Shown in pieces: positions 46,526 to 57,745 of a stretch of 64,000 nt of DNA. How positions within the stretch are numbered: position 1 is the stretch's first letter; the number at the start of each line of letters is the position of its first letter. The notes under the pieces are model-generated. The model saw only the letters and a program-made list of their open reading frames with translations, did no database searches and was not told the origin of the DNA. The DNA lies in assembly GCA_030549335.1 (NCBI GenBank), contig CM060189.1, forward strand, positions 34,557,001 through 34,621,000, read 5' to 3'. The position numbers and the translations under genes were made by a program. The stretch is from Pontederia crassipes. Its lineage: Eukaryota; Streptophyta; Magnoliopsida; Commelinales; Pontederiaceae.

Positions 46526-47995
46526 CACTACAAGAAATTAATAAATTAGCGACACACGAATATTGACTCTAATGCGTCACTAATTTGTCACTAAACAATG
46601 TAGTGACGAATTAGTGTCACCTATGCGCCACAGTCATGGAGATGCCAAAGGTCCGACGCTATTTGCGTCTCCGTTACTAGTTCAACGCTAAAATGACGCT
46701 GGAGTGTGCGACGCTAAGGTGACACCGGGTTGACGCTAACATAATGCTAATATGACATTGTTTTGACGTTGGTATGGCGCTAAAACAATGCTTAAGTTTA
46801 TCTTTGTCGTTGGTTGTGGCGCTACGTAGATGCCAGTGCGACGCTAAATAGCGACGCAATTATGTGACGCTAAGTGGACGCTAATTGTGCTACGCTAATG
46901 TGACGCTAAAGAGACGCTAATACGACATCTTCATCCAACAAAAATAGCATGCTTTGTACAATCTAATTTACATTTCACATTTCTTTACACAAGTTTAACT
47001 ACGATACTCGATCATGTACACGTTCTAATTAGGTTCATCAAATTACACATTATACATCAAGTTTACATATGCATTTCAAATTACACATTCTAATCACATT
47101 ACACATTATACGATACATTATACATCATGCAGTGAGCAGACGGCGGCGGCGAGGTAGGGGAGAAGGGGTCGAAGGGGAGAACGCGGTGCAGGGAGCAGGC
47201 GGCGACGACAGAGGCAGGGGAGAAGGGGTCGAAGGGGAGAAGGCGGCGGAGGCGGAGGCGGAGGCAGGGTCGAAGGGGAGAAAGCGGCGGAGGCAGAGGC
47301 AGGGTCGAAGGGGAGAAAGCGATGCAGGGAGCAGGCGGCGGCGGCGGAGGCAAGGGAGAAGGGGTCAAAGGGGAGAAGGCGGTGCAGGGAGCAGGCGGCG
47401 GCGGCGGAGGCAGGGGAGAAGGCGGCGGCAGAGGTAAGGGAGAAGGCGATGGCGGAGGCACTGGAGAAGGGGTCGAAGGGGAGAAGGCATCAGGGAGCCA
47501 GGCGGTGGCGGCAGTGGACACATCGGGGGCGGCAATGGACGGCGTTAGGGAGGCAGGCGGTGGTGGCAGCAAATGACACCAGGGAGGCAGGCGGCGGTGG
47601 ATGCGTCAGTGGGAGAAGTCATCGGAGGGAGAAGGCATGTTGCAGGCATTAAAAGAGGGAGAGAAATCATCTTAATCAAATGAGGTGTTACGAATCGTCG
47701 GATTAAAAGAACGGATGGTCATGATTCATTCCTTGATGAGCACATGGATCGCTAGTTAGCGACGCCAATGATGCGGCGCTATTTCACTAATATGGCGCCA
47801 TGTTGTATGCCAAATAACATCTCATGTTAGCGACTCAATATGTTGTGACGCTAAGTTAGAGTATCACGTCGCATTGGCACCACGCATTCGAGACGCTAAT
47901 TTAGCTAGCATCACAGATTTGCGACGTTATTATGGCGCTACTGTGACGCTAAAATAATATCGTCGCTATTGTGACGCTTAAGCGGCGCCAAACTA
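46526..47995 (+). mobile_element. CACTA-ended non-autonomous element with GACGCTAA subterminal repeats
   Basis: Left terminus CACTACAAGAAATTA at 46526, a typical plant CACTA inverted repeat. It is followed by many TGACGCTAA, GCGACGCTA and CGTCACTAA words to about 46925. A GC-rich minisatellite core occupies 47130-47640. Related words (TAGCGACGCC, GTGACGCTAA, GGCGCTA) resume at 47755-47990. The expected TTTCTTGTAGTG right terminus is absent, so the right border is only where the repeats stop. No transposase. Confidence 0.72.
47130..47640. repeat. GC-rich minisatellite, unit about 60 bp
   Basis: GCAGGCGGCG recurs at 47195, 47331 and 47391 (the last two exactly 60 apart) within purine-biased GAGAAGGGGTCGAAGGGG units. 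It keeps long frames open on both strands, a composition effect. Confidence 0.88.
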
Positions 47996-48164
47996 TAAGT
48001 TATTTTTTAACTATAAATTGATTACATGTTATGTGTATATATGCATATGAAATATGTATATATGTATGTATATGTATATGTATAGACCATTTTGAATACT
48101 TTTTTAAATTTGGATAAACAAAATCTAAGAAAATTGGCATTTCTCAGAAAAATTTGAGCATAAT
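47996..48164. other. AT-rich joint with (ATGTAT)n
   Basis: Simple ATGTATAT-type repeat at 48046-48086. No other feature. Confidence 0.6.
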
Positions 48165-49230
48165 TGTTCGAACATAAATTTTTATGTAACATCCTTATCT
48201 CTATCTTCTTTGTCATAAGATACTATAAATTATTTTATTTCGCTTGTAACCATCTTCATCTTATGATATCTTTGATCTTATTTTAGTTGGAAAACCAAAT
48301 CACTAATATCACTTAAGCTAGTTAACATTGAGAGATGCTATGTTCCATGTCCCATAGGCATTTTAGGAAACACACCAATATAAGACGAGAACCGTATTCT
48401 TGAAAGTACATGCATAACATGTAAGAATTTTATTTTTTTCAACTTTATATTAATGGACGATAGAAACACATTCTTCAAGTGTTGACATTATGCTTTTACA
48501 AAACAACAATTATTACTTTTCTCAATTTTTAAATTTCAACTATTTATGATTGAACATGCATTATGTCACCTATGTGTTTATAAATAATCAAACATAGGTT
48601 GTAGAAACATTTTTGGCATGACTAAGAGGAAATAGATATAATAAGGTATATATTCATTTAATATTCAAGAGATATAAGATTTAGAATATTTCACAAGACT
48701 AAAAGGGGATGAACATGACTTCTTGGCATTCACAACCGTGAACAATTGTCCACACATAGGACCTAGGCGCTTTAAGGTCTCTTTCATAGCTGTGAATGAG
48801 AACTCTATTCTATCGAAATATTGATTTGTTCGCTCATGGCCATGACGAAGACGTCTAATCGTGAATCACATGCATCACGATCTTAAAACAACATTTCAAA
48901 ATCATGAGTGTGACTTAATTCTCTTTTCCATTCTTGTCCTCTCACTCATGATAGTGACAAAAATGGCATGGCCATGACTGATTGACTTCATGGCCATAAA
49001 AAATACTTTCATGATTATGAGAGGATAGTCATTTTACTCAAATTTTTACATTTGCTCGCTCATGTTCATGACTCATGTTCATGACTCAAATTTTCATGTT
49101 CATGAGAGAATAGATCTAACCAATTTTGAGACAAATAATTTGAATCCTCAAGTCTCTAATACCATGTCAAATTTCATCCTCAGCTGCTTGAAGAAAGGAG
49201 TAGTGGATAGAGAGGAAGAGAAGTTTTGGA
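48165..49230 (-). mobile_element. Possible old LTR-element remnant shared by blocks 4 and 5
   Basis: CTCTAATACCA followed by TGTCAAATTTCATCC (about 49154-49180) looks like a minus-strand Met-tRNA primer site next to a TGTCAA LTR start, as in miniature element A. The rest is noncoding, with repeated CATGxxCATGACTCATG words near 49060-49100. Only one side is present, so this is tentative. The copy at 57752-58812 has the same structure. Confidence 0.4.
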
Positions 49231-49499
49231 ATATATAACCAAAAGACTGAGTTGATAATAAGAATGCAAATAATTCATTGATGAAATTAAATGATGCTTT
49301 CATGAACCGAATACAAGTTGGTAGTATCTTAACACGTAATAACATAAATACAATATTCAATATATCTTTTAATATAAAGCTTAAGCTTTTAAAAGGTATT
49401 CATCAATCTACTTTTAAAAATATATGAAAAGAACATATGAGAAATTTTTAGCGAATGTATGTCTAAAACAGACCATGTTATAGCTTTTATATTATATAT

Positions 49500-49809
49500 T
49501 GTTAATAATGCCTTGAATCTGAACCCAGTTATAGCAAAAATTTTTAGGGATATTCTGTTTGTGATTCGGATTTGATTTATTTCCTTATCACGAGATAGGT
49601 GTCCTATTTTCAGGGGATTTATTTAGAGTCCCAGTCCGTATGTAATTCCTATCATCTGTCAAAGGGAGTGCCTATATAAACTTCCTAGGGGTCTAGACCG
49701 AGACCTATCCTTGTAATCATCATTATTCCATAACAAAGAGCCGCCGCCGTTTTTCCTCTTCGTGTTCTTCTGTATTTCGTGCGATCCCTCTCTCCCTCTT
49801 TTCGTAATA
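49500..49809 (+). repeat. 5' LTR of the Copia element
   Basis: 310 bp. It carries CTATATAAACTTCC as promoter-like box near 49672. It lacks about 75 bases near 49530 that the 3' LTR and the solo LTR have, and the 105-base U5 end found in the solo LTR. Confidence 0.93.
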
Positions 49810-49812
49810 AAC

Positions 49813-49824
49813 TGATATCAGAGC
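49813..49824 (+). other. Primer binding site of the Copia element
   Basis: TGATATCAGAGC, three bases after the LTR; one transition from the initiator-Met tRNA complement. Confidence 0.88.
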
Positions 49825-49860
49825 CTTAGGGTTTGTCAACGATTCTCGATCAGCAGGGAG

Positions 49861-52800
49861 ATGGCGTCGCACAACGTGAGCGTGGAGAAGTTCAACGACA
49901 GAAACAATTTCGGGTTGTGGCAGATCAAGATGCGGGCACTTTTGAAGCAACAAAGAGTCTGGGCGCCGCTCTCAAACGTGTCGAAGAACAAGCCAAAGGA
50001 GGAAGACTCGAAAGGCAAAGAAAAGGAGATCGATCTCGCAACTTTGGCGGCACAGGAGGAGAAGGCGCACTCGATGATCCTGTTGTGTCTGGCGGATGAG
50101 GTGATAATCGAGGTCGCAGATGAAGAAAAAGCGGTCGGTCTGTGGTTGAGACTCGAGAGTCTATATATGACGAAGTCTCTCACCAACAAGTTGCTGTTGA
50201 AGCAACGTCTGTTCTCTCTCTGCATGCAGGAAGGTACCCCTCTGAAGGAACATCTTGATCAGTTAAATTCTTTGTTGATGGAACTCAGAAATATCGATGT
50301 TAAGATCGAGAATGAAGATGCTGCCCTAATTCTGTTAGTTTCGCTTCCTTCATCATATGAAAATTTTGTTCAGTCTATGATTATCGGGAAGGAAACTATA
50401 AGTCTGGAAGAAGTAAGATCGAGTCTCCATACTCGTGAACTTCGGCATAGGGCATTTGGAAATTCTGTAGAGACTCAGGCCGCGGGTTTGATATCAACCG
50501 CAGAGAAGGGACAGTCCTCAAATTCAAAGAAATCCAAGTCGAAGAAGAAGAAAATCACTGCGAAAGACATCTGTAATTACTGTAAGGAACTAGGTCATTG
50601 GAAGAAGGATTGTCCGAAGAAGAAGAAGGCCCCTGTCGCTGCGGTGGCACATGAAACAGGAAATTCCGAAGATGATTTGGTTCTGGCTGCTTCTGATCAA
50701 GGATGTCTGGCGGATAGTTGGGTTCTGGATTCGGGGTGTTCCTATCATATGACTCCGAATAAAGAGTGGTTCTCAACTTATCAGAAGATTGATGGTGGAA
50801 ATGTCATCATGGGCAATGATGCAGCCTGTCAGATAGTTGAGATCGGTTCTGTGCAGATCAGGACTCATGATAATCTTGTGAGGACGTTGACAGATGTCCG
50901 ACATGTTCCGCAACTGAAAAAGAATTTGATATCACTTGGAGTCCTCGACTCTAAAGGATGTCAGATCAATGCTGCTGGAGGCATCCTCGCAGTCATGAAA
51001 GGTGATGCTACGGTTTTGAAGGGAGTCAGACAGAAGTCCTTGTATGTATTACAAGGCAAGACAGTCTCTGGCGTTGCTGCAGTGGCTAGTTCATCCGAAT
51101 CAGAAAGGTCCAGGCTGTGGCACATGCGGCTTGGGCATATGAGTCAGAACGGGATGAATATCCTCAGCAAACGAGGTCTTCTAGGGGAGAAGAAGATATC
51201 TGAGATAAACTTCTGTAAGCACTGCGTATTCGGCAAACAGCGAAGGTCTCAGTTTGGCAAGGCAGTGCACAGGACGAAGGCGACACTTGACTACATCCAC
51301 GCCGATTGTTGGGGTCCCTCTCGTGTTCCATCATTAGGAGGTGCGAGGTACTTCCTATCTGTGATTGATGACTACTCGAGGATGACTTGGGTATTCATGA
51401 TGAAACACAAGAGTGAGTCCTTCAAGGCCTTCAAGCAGTGGAAGGTTCTGGTGGAAAATCAGACGTCGAAGAAAGTGAACCGTCTTCGCACTGACAATGG
51501 TTTGGAGTTCTGTTCTGCTGAATTTGACCAGTTCTACAAAGATGAAGGCATTGTCAGACATCGCACAGTCCGGGATACTCCACAGCAGAATGGAGTTGCA
51601 GAATGAATGAACAGGACACTTCTGGAAAGGGCAAGGTGCGTGCTCTCTAACGCTGGTCTGAATAGGACATTCTGGGCTGAAGCTATTAACACAGCTTGTT
51701 ACTTGGTGAATCGAAGTCCGGCGACTGCAATTGATCTCAAGACTCCAACTGAGGTATGGTCAGGAAATCCTGCTGATTATACTTGTCTGAAAGTTTTTGG
51801 TTGTCCAGCATACTATCACGTCAGTGAAGGGAAGTTGGAGCCAATGGCCAAAGAAGGGGTGTTCATGGGATATGGTGCAGGAGTGAAGGGCTACAGAATC
51901 TGGTCTCCTTCAGAACACAAAGTCATCCACAGCAGAAGCGTAACCTTTGATGAAGTATCAATGCTTCAGTTGAAGGTGGAGGCTGAAGAGAGTGTCAGTA
52001 AACATGTGGAGGTTGAAATCACTCAAATTGAGGATGATGCTGAAGGATCACATCAAGAAGCAGAAGCAGAAGGTGAAGAATCTGATGAGCAACCTGAAGA
52101 GGAGTCAATTGCTGCTAGACGTCCTCGCAGAGAAGTGGGTCCTCCTAAGCGATATGGTTTCGAGGACATGGTTGCTTATGCACTACAGGTAGCTGAAGAG
52201 GTGGAGTCCCTGGAGCCGTCCTCTTATAGGGATGCCATCACATGTGCCGAATCTGGACAGTGGATCGCTGCTATGGGTGAAGAGATGGAATCTCTTCACA
52301 AGAATCAGACGTGGGAGCTGGTCAAATTGCCTAAAGGCAGGAAGGTTGTTGGCTGTAAATGGATCTTCAAGAAGAAAGCAGAAATTCCAGGAGTTGAAGG
52401 CACGAGATACAAAGCACGATTGGTTGCTAAAGGTTATAGTCAGAAAGAAGGTGTGGACTACAATGAGATATTCTCACCTGTTGTCAGACATACTTCTATC
52501 AGGGTGCTACTTGCTCTTGTAGCACATCAGAATCTAGAGTTTGAGCAACTAGATGTGAAGACTGCTTTCCTACATGGAGAACTTGAAAAAGATATTCTTA
52601 TGAGCCAACCAGAGGGATTCTCCATTCCTGGAAAGGAGAATCAAGTTTGCAGTCTGAAGAAATCTCTGTGTGGCTTGAAGCAGTCTCCCAGACAATGGTA
52701 CAAGAGGTTCGACAGCTTCATGATCAGTAAGGGATTCAGTCGAAGTCCCTATGATTGCTGTGTATACCACAAGAAGGTGAAGGACGGCTCCACCATCTAT

Positions 52801-53769
52801 CTACTCTTGTATGTTGATGATATGCTTATTGCTGCCAGAGACATGGCAGACATTCAAAATCTGAAGAAGCTCCTCAGTGCAGAATTCGACATGAAAGATC
52901 TTGGTGCAGCACAGAAGATTCTGGGGATGGAAATTCTAAGGGATCGCGCACAGGATAAACTCTTCTTATCTCAGAAAAGTTATATTGAGAAGATTTTATC
53001 CAGGTTTGGAATGTCTGGAGCGAAGCCTTTGAATACTCCATCAGCTGCAAATATTCATCTTTCTGTTGCCTTCGCACCAAAGTCAGATGCAGAAAAGGAG
53101 TACATGTCTCGGGTTCCATATGCTAGTGCAGTTGGAAGTTTGATGTATGCCATGGTTTGTACAAGATCAGACATTGCTCATGCAGTCAGTGTTGTCAGCA
53201 GGTTCATGAGCGATCCAGGAAAGGAGCACTGGCAAGCAGTGAAGCGAATTTTTCGGTATCTGAGAGGAACATCTGATATTGGCCTCATCTACAGAAGTGA
53301 TAAAGAGTGTTTGGTTGTATGGTACTCAGATTCAGATTATGCTGGAGATGTTGATGGAAGACGATTTATGACAGGCTATGTCTTCACTTTGGGCAGTTCA
53401 GTTATTAGTTGGAAGGCAACACTTCAACCATCAGTTACATTGTCCACCACAGAGGCTGAATACATGGCACTGACGGAAGTTGCCAAGGAAGGCATCTGGT
53501 TAAAAGGCTTAGTTGAAGATCTCGGATTACATCAGGAGCAGGCTATAGTGCACTGTGACAGTCTGAGTGTAATATGTTTAGCCAAGGATCAAGTACATCA
53601 TGAAAGAACCAAACACATTGATGTCAGATATCACTTCATCCGCACTGAAAAGAGGATCAAGGTGAAGAAGATTAGCACTGAAGATAATCCAGCTGATATG
53701 TTCACCAAATCTGTTCCTTATGGCAAGTTCCAACATTGTTTGGACTTGCTTAACATAAATACTTGGTAA
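49861..53769 (+). pseudogene. Copia gag-pol polyprotein with one in-frame TGA
   Basis: One frame of 1302 codons, typical Copia length. Domains in order: gag with NNFGLWQIKMRALL (residues 15-28); CCHC knuckle at 238-251; protease D-S-G at 290-292; integrase zinc-binding H-H-C-C region near 420-465; catalytic core with HADCWGP, VIDDYSR and RTDNGLEF; RT with intact YVDD at 984-987; RNase H with [11 protein letters not shown] near 1157 and [13 protein letters not shown] at 51604-51606 falls right after integrase QQNGVAE, where relatives have arginine, as expected from one C-to-T change at a CpG. It would end translation before RT. Otherwise the frame is open, so decay is slight. The start is the first ATG after the primer site. 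Confidence 0.96.
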
Positions 53770-53844
53770 TAGCTTTAAGATGGGACTGGCGGCGGCGTGG
53801 CGTGCTTTTGTGCTCTGAAGATGATTCAAGTCAAGGTGGAGATT

Positions 53845-54229
53845 TGTTAATAATGCTTTGAATCTGAACCCAATTGGTCCCCTACATAGTCAGGCGCTTC
53901 AGCAGAATTCCCCTACGGGGGTCTCCGAATTCCCCTACATAGTCAGGCGCATCAGCGAAAATTTTTAGGAGTATTCTGTTTGTGATTCGGATTTGATTTA
54001 TTTTCTTATCACGAGATAGGTGTCCTATTTTCAGGAGATTTATTTAGAGTCTCAGTCCGTATGTAATTCCTATCATCTGTCAAAGGGAGTGCCTATATAA
54101 ACTCCCTAGGGGTCTAAACCGAGACCTATCCTTGTAATCATCATTATTCCATAACAAAGAGCCGCCGTCGTTTTTCCTCTTCGTGTTTTTCTGTATTTCG
54201 TGCGATCACTCTCTCCCCCTTTTCGTAAT
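53845..54229 (+). repeat. 3' LTR of the Copia element
   Basis: 385 bp. Relative to the solo LTR it has an extra duplicated GAATTCCCCTACATAGTCAGG segment (about 53928-53950) and the same U5 deletion as the 5' LTR. A TATATAAACTCCCTAGG promoter region lies near 54093. Confidence 0.93.
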
Positions 54230-54374
54230 ATATATGTATATGTGATAAAACAAAAATAAAAATATTTCCTTTTTAGAAAACAAATTCTCCTGTCACTTTG
54301 GTAATTCAATATTATAATATATTTCAATCTCCCCATAAACATCCAAGACACAAGGCAAGGCAGTTCAAGGTGAT

Positions 54375-54380
54375 TTTATT
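54375..54380 (-). terminator. Polyadenylation signal of dirigent gene 4
   Basis: AATAAA on the minus strand, only about 145 bases from the Copia 3' LTR, so the gene's 3' end is preserved. Confidence 0.6.
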
Positions 54381-54582
54381 CATTCACCCATAACGTTACA
54401 TTTATTCTATTCCATGGCAGCCATACTCTTTTGGGCTGTCACTGTACATAAAGAATCAGGATGTAATACCTAGCAATAAAAACGCACAACAAAATACGGA
54501 GCGAGATTGCCCGGCATGAGAGACGGGAGTTCCGGCCAATCAATGAAATAAATAAAAGAAAAAAAACATGATATCATATGGT

Positions 54583-55122
54583 TCAGTTCGCCGGCAGCAA
54601 GACGTAGATATCGTACTCCAGAAGCAGATACGTAGAATTGTACGAAAGAATCTTGTTGAGGGCGTATCCCCGTGCCATCCGAAACTGGCCGGTGCCGCCG
54701 ATGATAGCGCGGGCGCTCAAGGCCATGTCGGACTTCCCGTACATGGCCAGCGAGCTGTTGCCGTACTCGCCGTCGGTGAACACGAAGTTGATCATGGTAA
54801 GGGAAGCGCGGATCCCCAGTGAGTCGTCGACGAGCATGCCCTGCGCCCGGCCGATGAGCTTGGAGCTCACCTCCGGCCCTTCCCTGAGGGCGTTGTCGAA
54901 CACCCGGATGTCCCCGAAGAACGTCGTCGAGTTATTGTGGAGGCTGGAGACCAAGTAAGACGTGGGTCTCGGCGAGCCCTCGTAGAACTCGTGGAAGTAG
55001 AAGTGAACGTGGGTCATGTTCTTATCATCCGCGAGGCCGTCGGAACCTCCCGCCACACCAACGACGAGGGCGGTGGATACGACGATCAGGAGGCCAAAGA
55101 AAGAGTGAAAATTGGATGCCAT
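54583..55122 (-). CDS. Dirigent-family protein, copy 4
   Basis: 179-residue intact dirigent protein starting MASNFHSFFGLLIVVSTA at the ATG in ACCATGGC context. It keeps every family motif: the F-Y-F-H strand, G-P before GRAQG, INFVFTDGEYG, GGTGQFRMARGYA. A single Arg replaces Ser in GSPRPTSY, in the loop after the first strand. It is close to copies 3 and 5 over the mature protein. The Copia insertion begins beyond its polyadenylation signal, on the opposite strand, leaving the gene whole. Confidence 0.94.
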   Translation of the reverse strand: MASNFHSFFGLLIVVSTALVVGVAGGSDGLADDKNMTHVHFYFHEFYEGSPRPTSYLVSSLHNNSTTFFGDIRVFDNALREGPEVSSKLIGRAQGMLVDDSLGIRASLTMINFVFTDGEYGNSSLAMYGKSDMALSARAIIGGTGQFRMARGYALNKILSYNSTYLLLEYDIYVLLPAN

Positions 55123-55187
55123 GGTTGCGAGCAGATTTGATGCATGCATGGATGGATGGATGAAACATGAGATTAAGGGGTTTGTGG

Positions 55188-55195
55188 TATTTATA
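55188..55195 (-). promoter_or_regulatory. TATA box of dirigent gene 4
   Basis: TATAAATA on the minus strand, 65 bases before the chosen ATG. Confidence 0.75.
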
Positions 55196-55292
55196 GGCTT
55201 ATCTATGCATTGAGTTGAGGTTGAATTGAATTATGCGTCACCACAGAGATCGATGATTATTCTTATTTCACCTGCATACGTTTACCGTAAGA

Positions 55293-55316
55293 TTTTGCGT
55301 GCGCTCGCAAACTTTT
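55293..55316 (-). promoter_or_regulatory. Conserved GC-rich upstream element, gene 4
   Basis: GCGTGCGCTCGCAAA between T tracts, same as gene 3. Confidence 0.5.
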
Positions 55317-57745
55317 ATGTGCATCGGGTTCACAAATAATTGTTACAAGCAAAACATTTTACGATGTTGGGTAGAATGAATCTTCCTGTTCGTTCTTTCA
55401 TTCTCCGTTCTAGTCAAAGAAATAAATAAATGACGATTTAATATTGGTTGACGACTCCTTCCAGTATTATAATTATAAAATAGTTATTATAAGACTCCAA
55501 AATCGTGACGTAGACATAGATGATCTAGAATCTAATTTGGATCGATACACTATTTTGCATACCTAACAACTTCTATCAAAAGAATTATTCTTTCTTGTCC
55601 TCGTACACGACCATAGTTGCGTATACATTTAATGAAATTAACGAGTTAACTAAATTATTCGCTAGTATATATACTATATATCCTTACAACTAAATCTCAC
55701 GCTTTCTCGAACGTTTCGAACGATTCAACATTTTTATCTGGATACAAAGTCATCATTTATTTTACTTTTAAATTACAGCATTTAGTATAAAACTCATCAT
55801 ATTTGAAATAAAACAAACGGCTATAATATTTCTTCGTTGATTAATATATATATATATATATTGAAATAGAGTACATTATCAAATAAAATAAAATAAGCCT
55901 TTCCCTACAATAAAAATATATTATCTTCTCTTAAATAATTACAAAATTAGTAGCACTACTAACTACATAATCTATAGATATATTGTAACAGAAAATATTT
56001 AGAATTAGCAATAGAATAACAGGTTTTATCAGTAATGGAAGAAAAATATAAACGTACAAATAGTTGAAATATATGAAATGTATACTATTTTATCAGTAAT
56101 AAAATTAGTAGTTAATAAAAACTTAAGAGAAATAAATTTTTATTAATAGAAATAAATGGTAATTAACACGAATTTCAAAATACAAGCTAACTGACATAGA
56201 AAATACTTGGTATAAATATCTAAAGTTATTATTTGAGAAGATTTAAATTATGATTAAAAGTTAAGCAAATCATAAGTGAAAAAAATAACATGTGGTGAAA
56301 AATCAATTGAAACATTTGGAATTGCGTGTGAGAACCATCGCTGGGGGCATAGCTATGATAACTTGAGTTGATAAGATGCTCAAGTAATCATATACTCAAG
56401 TAATCATAGCTTCTTGCGCAAGAAAATGGTGTGAGCTGGACCGTCCTTGGTATCTAATAAAGAGGGTCATTTTCATGAAGGGTGGGTTATGAATTCACCA
56501 TGCATCGAAAATGGTAACAAATGGAACTACACCTTTATATATGACACAAAATTCATAAAAAAACGATTTTAAATCCACTTAACAAACGTTGTTATATCCT
56601 TTTGTCTCAAAACTGGTATCGTGATTATGTCTTGGATGTACTTATGTTATTGCTGGATCGTTCATTTAAAAAAATGTGCTTGATCCGGTAGATCATGGAC
56701 TATATTGAAATTAATTCATTTGTCCGCACAGATTTCGTTAAAAAAAGGAATGAGCGGGAATACCTAAATATATATATGATTTGGTCAAAACGTAACATGC
56801 GCGTGATGAAAGTCTCATATGATGATATCATCACAACACTGTATGTCAATACACATGCATGTTGCATGGGTTCTATTTTGACAGATTAATTCATCATTAA
56901 ATTGATCCAATATAAAAATACCATTAATTTAGAAGCGGTCTAACTGAGTGAGCGCTGAAACTATAGCTGAAATAAGATGTGAAACAGTAAAAGCACAAAC
57001 ACTTTTTATTATCTAGATAGATATATAATATAAATGGTTGAAACGAATGGATTGGTTTCAACCCATGTGCTGAGACGCATATATGCTCGTTCTGGAAGAA
57101 CGAGTTATGCAATTTCATCCTTTTTTTTCTGTTTCGTTGAAAGATTGCTCAAACTTTGGGAAGGAAGAACGTCAAGTCAAATGTATCCTCGTCTTATGAC
57201 GAAATCAAGAAAATAAAAAGGACGTGGAAGGCTCCCATCGAAAGTCAGTTTTATAATGCTCGACAGCACCTCCATCAGTAGTTACTACTTTCTATTTGAG
57301 GCCTTCATAATTAGAAGATGACAAATAAAGTGATATATAACTTGCCATCTATGTAATGCGTAACGATCTACAACACAATATCTATTACGTCTCACGTCAA
57401 ACGAAACAACGAACACAAAGATTGGCGGATAAGTTAACTATTTATAAAGTTGCTTCCCTTTAATCTTTTACTTTTTTTTATTATTTTATCAGTAATTAGG
57501 CTGGTACCATATATTAATGTGAATAATGTTATAATTGGTTAACTAACTGCTAATTGAAAGAATTAAGAAACAAATTAGACGGAGTAACATTAAATTTTGC
57601 ATGGCTCCTTTTACACAGGAAACAAATAATTAAACTGCCTATTTGCGTGTTTCCAAAATATTAAGTTTTTGAAACCCCAGTATTTGAAACTGCCTCCTTT
57701 TCATAGTACTTGTATTCTTGTTTATCTTCTTGTACTTTAACCTCA
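55317..57745. other. Upstream and distal spacer of block 4
   Basis: Noncoding host sequence collinear with block 5. It contains the uninterrupted sites for miniature element A (near 55600) and the Helitron (near 57533). Confidence 0.8.
57086..57104. other. Perfect short hairpin in the distal spacer, block 4
   Basis: CTCGTTCT-GGA-AGAACGAG. The block 5 counterpart (62063-62081) has one mismatch and is preceded by a longer near-perfect hairpin (62012-62043, arms TGGTTGAAACCAAT and ATTGGTTTCAAACCA). Confidence 0.7.

Larger units (their letters stand above)
49500..54229 (+). mobile_element. Nearly complete Ty1/Copia retrotransposon
   Basis: LTRs at 49500-49809 and 53845-54229 flank a primer site, one gag-pol frame and a polypurine tract (AAGGTGGAGATT, 53833-53844). 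TATAT occurs on both sides (49495-49499, 54230-54234), and block 5 has the uninterrupted site near 59085 (TTATATATGTATATG). LTR ends are TGTTAA…TAATA rather than TG…CA. The element lies in the 3' flank of dirigent gene 4, on the opposite strand. Confidence 0.95.
48165..57745 (-). repeat. Dirigent block 4
   Basis: Collinear with block 5 (57752-62560) over its length after removing the Copia insertion, including a 1.1-kb left extension (48165-49230 matching 57752-58812) absent from blocks 1-3. Blocks 4 and 5 are thus the most recent pair. Confidence 0.9.

Noticed and set aside
47069-47652. Long frames on both strands over the 60-bp minisatellite
   Set aside because: Proline/arginine/glycine-rich translations of a GC repeat with a length divisible by three; stops are simply excluded by composition.
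51604-51606. TGA as selenocysteine or programmed readthrough in Copia pol
   Set aside because: Related elements use a sense codon here, and a CpG transition explains it more simply.
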